Shown here in pieces: positions 53,211 to 64,000 of a stretch of DNA of 64,000 bases. The notes beneath the pieces are model-generated. The model ran no database searches. It had not been told where the DNA came from and saw only the letters and a program-made list of their open reading frames with translations. The number at the start of each line of letters is the position of its first letter. The first letter of the stretch is position 1. The translations under genes and the position numbers were made by a program. Source of the stretch: Luidia sarsii (Eukaryota > Echinodermata > Asteroidea > Paxillosida > Luidiidae); assembly GCA_949987565.1 (NCBI GenBank), contig OX465105.1, forward strand, positions 22,822,653-22,886,652, written 5' to 3'.

Positions 53211-53856
53211 TCTCTCTCTCTCTCCCTCTCTCTCTCTGTCTCCCCCTCTCTTTCTTCAACCCCTCTCTACTCCCTCTCTCTCTGCCTCCTCTCCCCTCCC
53301 CCTCTCCCCCTCTCCCCTTCTCCCCTTCTCCCCCTCTCCCCCTCTCCCCCTCTCCCCCTCTCCCCCTCTCCCCCTCTCCCCCTCTCCCCCTCTCCCCCTC
53401 TCCCCTCTCCCCCTCTCCCCCTCTCCCCTCTCCCCTCTCCCCTCTCCCCCTCTCCCCTCTCCCCCTCTCCCCCTCTCCCTCTCCCCCTCTCCCCTCTCCC
53501 CCTCTCCCCTTCCCCTCTCCCTTCTCCCCTTCTCCCCTTCTCCCCCTCTCCCCCTCTCCCTCTCTCCCCCTCTCCCCCTCTCCCCCTCTCCCCCTCTCCC
53601 CCTCTCCCCCTCTCCCCCTCTCCCCCTCTCCCCCTCTCCCCCTCTCCCCCTTCCCCCTCTCTCCCCGCTTTCCTCTCTCCCCATTTCCCATATCTCCCTC
53701 TCTCCCCCTCTCCTTCTCTGCCCCTCTGCCCCTCTGCCCTCTCCTCCTCCCCTCTCTCCTCTCCCCTCTCCCCCTCTCTGCTCTGCTCTGGTCTCCTCTG
53801 GTCTCCTCTGGTCTCCTCTGCTCTCCTCTGCTCTGCTATCCTCTCCTCCCTCTCCT
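53211..53856 (+). repeat. ~640-bp pyrimidine tract, (CTCCCC)n-type
   Basis: Over 600 bp of almost pure C and T on the + strand, mostly CTCCCC, CTCCCT and CTCCC units, with CTCTGG and CTCTGC units near the right end. A purine/pyrimidine strand split of this length with mirror symmetry can form triplex (H-DNA) structures. Confidence 0.95.
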
Positions 53857-55535
53857 TCCCATATCTTATCTTAAGTGGCTTACTCAGGATGGCCATCATC
53901 CATGGTATCTTCTAATGGATTGCCCCACTAACACTGGCACAGGTCTGGTTACGGGTTCGATGACCAGGTTTATATAAAGCAGAAGGTTCAAACTTCAAAT
54001 CCCAGCAGTGGATTTGGGGGGATCCTCACTTCCTTAGTATTCCATTTTTTGTAGCTGAAGCAAAACACACCTCACCCTTTTCTGTGACATTAACTTCACC
54101 TCGAATGACATTTTACACATCCCTGAGATTCTTGCATATTCAGTTTCCAAGTCAAAAGCATAAGGCACCAGACTTCAGCCTATTTCTCCATTTATGACAT
54201 TTTCGGTCGCCTCCCCTCCTCCGAAGAAGAAAAAAGAAAGAAAGAAAAGAAACTGATGGCAGAATAACTGGAACTCCCTATTCCGGTCAAATTGTTGCGG
54301 TGCCCAGTTCCTACTGGGTGCAGTGGATCATTAGTGCTGGACCCTTTTTTCAAAAGTTCAACCGTATCAAGTTGCCCGCTATTTTGAGGTCTCGGACAAG
54401 AAGAGGAGGCTTTGAGTGATGCCGGTTAAACCCTTTGCCCCGAGGAAGCGAGTCTGCGTGTGCCTGTGGTCAGGTGGGCGGGGAAAAAGCCCAGATGAAT
54501 TAAGAGGAGACAAAACGACATGAGATTTAGGTTGAAATATCAGAGCAGGGTGGGATTCGAACATGGGGCTCCCTGTTTAAAGTGAAAGGTTTCTAAAAAA
54601 ATATAATAGAACAACTACATTCACATTTATTAGTCACTCTCACTTCAAACACACACTTTCCTATTCCTGCGCTATCATCTGAAAGGTCACCTTGAAATGC
54701 ATTTTGAAGAAAAATTAATTTGGGGGAAAATACCCAACATGAATTATAGGAATGGCATTTTAAGTTTGGTTGGTGCATAATATGTACTGTGATTTTTTTT
54801 AATTTTTTTTTCCCCAAGAAATTTAATTCCATTGCTTTTCAGTTTCTTTGCGTTGTGTCCCAGGTGGAGGTTGTGTTGGACTTACCTTTTCTTGAACTGC
54901 CCATGGAGTGCTCCTTCACTGTGTACAGAGCACTCCCTTCCCCATCCTCCCCCACCCTCTCGGCATTTCATCTCAATTCCATTATTATTTATTCAAATCA
55001 ATGCAATTCTATTTGCTCAACACAACTTGTCATATGTAAATTATCATTAGTATCATTAGTGCACACTGCGCCGGCTATAGGAACACTGCACGGCTGAATT
55101 TGATAAGAATTGATCAGGAGTTATCCTTCAAGAAGGAAGTACATGTAATACTAGGAGTAGGATATCTTCTTCACAGACCTGCATTCGCTACATTTTGGTC
55201 AATTAAGTCAGTAAGCAACTTGCAACATTTCTGCCTTTTACTCTAATTTCACAAAAATGTGTATATTTCTTGTCTTCTTGATGTACATGTACATTAGCTC
55301 CTCATGGTACAATCTTGTATCAAAGCCACGGTACAACATTCTCAAGAGTCAATAGATGAGATGGATTTGCCTGATACCAGTACTTAACTGCACAGTAACC
55401 ATTTCAGTCGACTGCAATATGAACTTCCCTAGAGGCTCACTCAGTGAGTTTGATTTTACATGCACACAATGCTTTTCTCATCTGGCTTTTTTGGTTTGTA
55501 TGTTGGAAATACATACAGTGTACACATGTACCAAG

Positions 55536-55698
55536 TAGGAGGTTTAGGTGACACCATGTACATGTACATGTACATCATCTCTTTAAGAGAAGGAGTATAA
55601 GTTACATGTAGATGTACCGGCTCTTTTCAGACCCATACTCCTTCCCTTAAGAGATTATGTACATGTACACCGTACATGGTGTCACCGCAAACCTCCAA
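55536..55698. repeat. Fold-back element with GTGACACCATG arms
   Basis: The arms 55536-55598 and 55634-55698 are imperfect inverted repeats (GGTTTAGGTGACACCATGTA... and complement, with CTCTTTAAGAGAAGGAGTAT inside). The phrase CATGGTGTCACCGCAAACCT also occurs alone at about 6962, and a degenerate form is near 62065, so this is a small dispersed family. Confidence 0.7.
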
Positions 55699-56432
55699 CT
55701 TGGACAAACGTGGAATGAAGTTGTCCCGTTGCTTTCAGTTTGGTAGCTGAAGAGCTGGGGCAAATTCCACACAGTTACAGGTACTTTTTTCAGATAGGCC
55801 CTGGCCTACACCACAAAAATGCTCAAGCACGGAAATCCTTTTTAAATGATCAGGTTACCAGCCACAGTTCAACTTGCATTTCATGTCAAGCACCCAATAC
55901 TAGAATACATGTCAAGTGCATCAAGCATCAGGTACATGTATTGCATGGTTGGCAATCTTGTTTTAACCCTGGAGGAATGTTCCTGCATACCTGTAACCGA
56001 TATTTTAAGCAGCTTTTTAAAAGAGTAAAAAAGAAAAGAAAAAAGGTTTACCGACTATTAAAAGTGACCAAAAGTGTAGATCTATATAATTTAGAGGGCC
56101 TGACATTTCAGTCCTCCAGACAGAATAAAAACAAAAGAAAACATTCATGGAGTGTAGTGAAGCACATGAGCATTAAATTCACTAACCCAGAAACCCACAT
56201 CTTGATGAAAATTCAATTATTACAAATTTACGGTCGTCTTTTTCCATCTCTCATTTTTTTGCTTTTCTGCCGTGAAGCTTAGCAGAAGAAAAGCCTTACT
56301 TTTTGTTTCCTCTACTTCTTCTCTTTCCTGTTCGGCGGAAAAGTCCACAGACAGCACTATTGGCATTCTGTGCGGATTATTTATCTTCTTCTCCCGTCCC
56401 CCCTCCAAGAAAAATACAAGTTACTGGAGTGA

Positions 56433-59041
<2,609 letters not shown>

Positions 59042-59108
59042 GGAACAAACATTGCGGCCGGCAAGTGTGTGGGTGTGGTCGTCGGTACTGGCCTCAGCAC
59101 AGAGATTG
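59042..59108 (+). CDS. ATP2A: SERCA coding exon 8 (end of A domain, partial gene)
   Basis: 67 bp, residues 212-233 plus one base: GTNIAAGKCVGVVVGTGLST then EI, with the next codon starting G. FSGTN-x-AAGK is a hallmark of the SERCA A domain. The exon ends at a consensus donor GTGAGT just after TEI(G). In vertebrate ATP2A genes this sequence is, as I recall, the start of a much longer exon that continues through M3 and M4, so an additional intron interrupts it here. Cys in AGKC is unusual; Ala is common at that position. The next exon is outside the window. Confidence 0.93.
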
Positions 59109-61419
59109 GTGAGTGTGGCAGACTTATATAGATTGGTAATCAGACTCTGACTCGTCACGATAAGAAATCACTCCGACTCAGACCTACAGAACTAATTTAG
59201 AGTCAGACTTGGGATTGACTTGTGTGACGTGTGACTCTAAGAGAGAAAAAAATTACCGTAAAATATTTGGTCTCTGAGGCACTATTGCACTCTGCGATTG
59301 CAATTGCTGGCAAGGGGCTTTTACAGACTGGGTTATTGGAGTATCTGGGTTGATCAAATTATTTCTGTCTCAACGATTTACTTCACTATTCTACTAAATG
59401 TATTGTGCAAGTAGGCCCATTTCTGGTAAATGTGATTGAAGAAAACTGTCTAAAATGGGAAATGCATGTGCAAATTTGAATGTGACTCCGACTCAACCTC
59501 GGGACTTGGACTTGGTTAGGTGTGACTCAAAAAATCTGACTCTGACTCAATTTGTTATGACTCGAATACAAGTCTAGAGTGCAACGTTCATATCAATTGC
59601 AAATCTCAATACTAGTCTTGAGGGCCGTGAAGTTTCTGAACCCAGCAGGACTGTTGGGTTTCTTGAATTGTTGGAACACAAAAGTTATATTCTTTTTGGC
59701 CTAAAGAGGCTATCTTCTTACCGGTAGTCGCTCGAAAAGAGAGGGAAAAAAAGAAAAAAAGAAAAAAAAACACCACCAATTTACGCAATAAATACCACAC
59801 CCCCCCCAACCTCATCACCTTTAGGTCAAAGAACAAACCTAATAAGCTCTCGGCATCAGGGAATGAAAAAAATTACATGTAGATAACGATGATTCAATAA
59901 AACCAGTGGATAGACAAACCAGTGACATAACATCTGAGCCACAGGACTGGTCAGCAGGACTGGACTCGCTTAAGCCTTTGTAATTGAATTCAATTGAATT
60001 TAATTCTAATTTGAGGAAACCCAATATTCCATGAATCCCCATTCCCCATGCATATACTTATTTGCCACAGTGGAATAAAATTGATTAAATTTTAATCGAA
60101 AATACTAGCGTGTCCCGCAGACACATAGAAAATAACGAGTTAATATTTTGACTGGGTGTACGGATTTTCCGGACACACCCCTATTTCATGATGGGAAAGT
60201 CTGTGATATTTTAAGCAGTTGGTATTGAATGCAAGTTAGTGGCCCACAGAACTCGAGATGATTAAAAAGATATGAAAATACTGAATTAGGATAATTAATT
60301 AGAGAGCAACCCTGAGCTAACTGGGATTGGAGCCTGAGATCTCTGTTCATTTATCATTGGGCCCTGATAAATAACTGAAAACAATCGGGCAAATTGAGTC
60401 AATTTTTTCTGATGTGTTTTGAATGTGTGTTTCATCTACAAGGCACATGCTTTTGGTTGTGAAGATGCAGTGTATATCTAAAAAAACGTTTTGCCATATC
60501 TAAAGAAATTTTTCAAAAGGTACACTGTACAAACAACAAATACATGCAATGTACTGGTAAGTACCGTACATGTACCGGTACATGTACATATAAAGCATCA
60601 TGCAAAATAAACAACATACATGTATAAATGAACACTACAGTTATCAGTAACAAGTTTACAATTACAGCTACATGTACATGTACAGTGTGCACTAAAGTTC
60701 AACAGATACTGTAGATGGAATCTCAGCTTTTTTTCCCTTTTTAAATATAGATATTGAATCAATATTAACCAGTCTACTTTTGTCTAGGAAGGAGTGAATT
60801 CCAACGTGTAGTAGTGCCTTTATGTGCAAATGAACAGCCCCAGCCTTCTTGTGGGTTTTTGATTAATTAATCAGGGAGTCATCCTGAATGTTGATGACTT
60901 GATGGTCAGTTATAGGAATCTTGGTAAGGTTGTAATAGATCCCGTAAATGTCATGGAGCATCTTTGTGTAATGATTGTACATGTACATGTACTGCGTGCA
61001 CGTGTGAATAGATCCAGCCATATGTCAGTATGAACATTTTACACTGTACGTGTATATATACAAACACATACATTCAGCGCTGGGGAAAAAGGGCGGCCGA
61101 AGAGTGATGACATCATTGGACAGTTCAATATCGGCTGATAGAAATGAATCCTTAACTCAAGATGACCAGAATATCATGTACAACTGTACATGTACGTAGT
61201 CAACACTTTCACTTTCACAAGAAATCCAAATAAACAGCAAGAAAATATCCACTGCACCTCTAATTGGTCCGGGCATTGAAAAATGCTGTCAATCCACAGT
61301 GTATGGCATACTGAGTTGAGTATGAAATAAAGTAATATACAGTGTAGTGTACATCACTAGTGTACATGTACAGTATATTCAGAAAATGTGACCTAAATTA
61401 CCAAAATGCAAATCTTAGA

Positions 61420-61480
61420 ATAAGAGGACCTGTGGTTTTCGATCCTAGCAGGCCCTTTCTGCAAGGCCCTCAATTTTTTT
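61420..61480. repeat. Degenerate copy of the GATCCTAGCAGGACC repeat
   Basis: Contains TTTTCGATCCTAGCAGG and CCCTTTCTGCAAGG, with the usual flank ACCAAAATGCAAATCTTAGA on the left. Another degenerate copy, with GGTCCTGCAAGGACC, lies at about 61950-62035. Confidence 0.65.
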
Positions 61481-61750
61481 TTGTGAGAAATGAGATAAAA
61501 ACAGATCTCATTTTGTTGTGGCTTTGATGCTTAGTAATTACACAGTTGATTTCTTTGAACACACTCAGATAAAAGTAACCGTATGCATTATTAATTGCAT
61601 GGAGAAGATACCCTTTGGCTTTTTTTTCTCTTTTAGCTGAGTGGTGACGCTGAAAACCAGGTGCTTTTACTGACAAAGAATTGATGCCCAGAGATAAGAG
61701 TGATGGGTCTTACTATCTGAAGGAAAAAGACAAGTGAAAAAAAAAAAAAA

Positions 61751-61811
61751 CACCACACACACACACACATACACACACACCCCCCCCCCCACACACACAC
61801 ACACACACACA
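61751..61811. repeat. (CA)n microsatellite with C-run
   Basis: CA repeats interrupted by one TA and a run of about 10 C. Confidence 0.9.
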
Positions 61812-62820
61812 ACCAATCCCCTGCAACCACGACATGTGATAATCAGCATTGTATGATAATGCGTCTTGTAATAGTCCCTACTCTCGAAATAATACAAGCA
61901 ATGTTGCGAACTGCTCACATACTAGGATGCTAATCTAACAAATTTAAAGGGCTTGAGTTTCAATCTCAACAGGAGCCTTCTCAAAGGCATAGAGTGGAAG
62001 GTCCTGCAAGGACCAAAACATTATAACCCTTAAATCGACAGACAAAGTTAATGGTATTCCGGAAGGTTTGCACTTTGCAGTGGCACCATGTAAATCATCT
62101 TTTGTGAGATTGAGTGTGGCTCTGAACAGAGCCAGTAACTCCACATTTTGGGTAGTGTACTCTGCCCGTCTCCTGACAAGAGGTGACGTACATTACGTGG
62201 TGAGGTGTTGCCGCGAATCTTCCTCTTTACACAGAACTTCCAGCGTGCGATCCCTCCAATCTTACCTTGTGGTTTTCTTGGGGGGTTAGGTTGTGATGAG
62301 GCTAGGCTTTTTGTAGGCTTATATGAGCACAGTGCTTTAGACTTTAATAGAGAACACATCCAAAGAAAAGAAAATCCTTTTACATGTGAAAACATGCATA
62401 CAATTACATGTACATTAATTTTGATTAACCTTTGTAAGTACGATATGGATGCATTTTTTTTCAGGGGGGGGGGGTGGACTTCGTGTCATTTTCAGGTGTC
62501 TTTTAGATCATTTTTATTTATACATGTAGGTGAAGATACCGGTAATACATGAATTCATAAAAGGAAGAAAAAAAACACCCCAAAACCTAAAACGTTTTAC
62601 ATTTAAATACAACATGTATACTTTGTGCATGAATCTATACATGTTTAGGACGGTATTAAGGTACAGAACGTGGATCCCCTGGTGTCCCCACAGGATGTGC
62701 AAATTGGACGATAGCCTCTCTGTTTTCTTCTTCTGTGCAATGATGGGCCTGAGCAGCTCTAGCCGTCCGTCTTGGCCTTCCGCATTGACAAGCTCTGAGC
62801 AGCCGTCTCGGGACGGACCT

Positions 62821-63660
62821 TATCCTCCCTCCCTCCTCCTCCTCTCCCTCCTCCCCCCCTCCTCTTCTCCCTCCTTTTCTCCCTCCTCTTCTCCCTCCTC
62901 TTCTCCCTCCTCTCCCTCCTCCTCTCCCTCCTCCTCTCCCTCCTCCTCTCCCTCCTCCTCTCCCTCCTCCTCTCCCTCCTCCTCTCCCTCCTCCTCTCCC
63001 TCCTCCTCTCCCTCCTCCTCTCCCTCCTCCTCTCCCTCCTCCTCTCCCTCCTCCCCCTCCTCTTCTCCGTCCTCCTCTCCCTCCTCCTCTCCCCCCTCTT
63101 CTCCCTCCTCTTTTCCCTCCTCTCCCTCCTCCTCTCCCTCCTCTTCGCCCTCCTCCTCTCCCTCCTCTTCTCCCTCCTCTCCCTCCTCTCCCTCCTCCTC
63201 GCCCTCCTCCTCTCCCTCCTCTCCCTCCTCCTCTCCCTCCTCCTCTCCCTCCTCCTCTCCCTCCTCCTCTCCCTCCTCCTCTCCCTCCTCCTCTCCCTCC
63301 TCCTCTCCCTCCTCCTCTCCCTCCTCCTCTCCCTCCTCCTCTCCCTCCTCCTCTCCCTCCTCTCCCTCCTCCTCTCCCTCCTCCTCTCCCTCCTCCTCTC
63401 CCTCGTCCTCTCCCTCCTCCTCTCCCTCCTCCTCTCCCTCCTCTCCCTCCTCCTCCTCTCCCTCCTCCTCTCCCTCCTCCTCCTCTCCCTCCTCCTCCTC
63501 TCCCTCCTCCTCTCCCTCCTCTCCCTCCTCCTCTCCCTCCTCTCCCTCCTCCTCTCCCTCCTCCTCTCCCTACTCCTCTCCCTACTCCTCCTCTCCCTAC
63601 TCCTCCTCTCCCTACTCCTCCTCTCCCTACTCCTCCTCTCCCTCCTCCTCTCCCTCCTCT
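62821..63660 (+). repeat. ~840-bp pyrimidine minisatellite, (TCCTCCTCTCCC)n
   Basis: Roughly 65-70 copies of a 12-bp unit TCCTCCTCTCCC, with variants that lose or gain a CTC triplet and a few TAC and TCG interruptions near the right end. Its translation as Ser-Pro-Ser-Ser repeats, or Arg-Glu repeats on the other strand, is an artefact. Such a tract can form triplex DNA and is prone to length change. Confidence 0.95.
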
Positions 63661-64000
63661 TGATCAGGCTACTTATAATAGGGAAGGTACACATACATGT
63701 ACACTGTATGTAAAGGGGGTGGGTTCTGGGACTTATCGATTGTCAGCTGGAAGGAGGAAACAGAGAGTGGGGCGGTTGTTGAGCTGGGTGGTAAAGCACT
63801 AAGGCATGCTTGACCACACCACCCAGACCAACACAACCCCTGCCCAAGGGTCACTCCACTTCCAGAAGGGGGGTCCAATCAGCAATATACACTGAATGCT
63901 CCACTTGGGGGAATAAACCATTATACATTTAAAAGTAAAAACAAAGGGAAAAGGGTGGGGGTGTCTCAATCCAAAACGAGAGAGAAAGTTAAATGGATAT

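Larger units (their letters stand above)
59109..64000 (+). other. Start of intron 8 of SERCA gene
   Basis: I searched for the next SERCA segment (GKIR...TPLQQKLDEFGE) and did not find it, so the intron probably continues past the window. It holds GACTC-rich patches (59130-59240, 59480-59575), repeat copies (about 59620, 61430 and 61950), a GTACAT patch (about 60555-60690), a (CA)n tract (61751-61811) and the pyrimidine tract 62821-63660. The last 340 bases hold nothing that I recognise. Confidence 0.7.

Noticed and set aside
53190..53977. Pro/Leu/Ser and Arg/Glu/Gly frames of 140-260 residues
   Set aside because: Low-complexity translation of the CTCCCC tract, open in all frames because the tract has no stop codons.
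62530..63663. 377-residue frame of Ser-Pro repeats, and its Arg-Glu minus-strand partner
   Set aside because: Pure translation of a pyrimidine minisatellite; the upstream part has no domain and no splice context.

Overview
The window is animal nuclear DNA: one long intron-rich gene, GT-AG introns, microsatellites and many small non-autonomous transposons. Eight coding exons on the + strand (14095-59108) encode the first ~233 residues of a SERCA-type Ca2+ pump (ATP2A family). Exon sizes are 118, 18, 83, 108, 139, 81, 86 and 67 bp, and all join in frame. The sequence contains M1, M2 and most of the actuator domain with its TGES loop. The gene runs off the right edge before the phosphorylation (DKTGT) domain. 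Intron sizes, repeat types and the intermediate protein sequence suggest a marine invertebrate, perhaps a deuterostome such as an echinoderm, hemichordate or amphioxus. That placement is a guess.

Layout. 1-5710 has no recognised gene body but holds several MITEs and a (CT)48 tract. 5711-5785 looks like the last exon of another + strand gene, ending in a hydrophobic C-terminal tail, with polyadenylation signals 120-150 bases downstream. 5940-13080 is mostly repeats: Harbinger-like MITEs, fold-back elements and a SINE-like piece. 13093-13200 carries a CRE palindrome, CCAAT boxes and a TATA-like box and is the best promoter candidate for the SERCA gene. 14064-15640 holds coding exons 1-3. Intron 3 (8.2 kb), intron 4 (2.1 kb) and intron 5 (25.7 kb) are full of a dispersed self-complementary hexamer (GTACAT). 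They also carry an hAT-type element inserted in an older repeat, a 3-kb element with Tc1/mariner-like ends, tRNA-derived SINEs and several RFX-type X-box palindromes. Exons 6-8 lie at 51894, 56488 and 59042. Two long pyrimidine-only tracts (53211-53856 and 62821-63660) lie in introns 6 and 8.

No operon, CRISPR array, rRNA gene or intact transposase was seen. I did not find a clearly new protein system. The items most worth a second look are non-coding: a perfect X-box two bases from a perfect CRE inside intron 5; a pair of X-boxes upstream of exon 4; a related internal sequence carried by two elements with unrelated ends; the habit of several repeat families of occurring as head-to-head fold-back dimers; and the density of the GTACAT palindrome.
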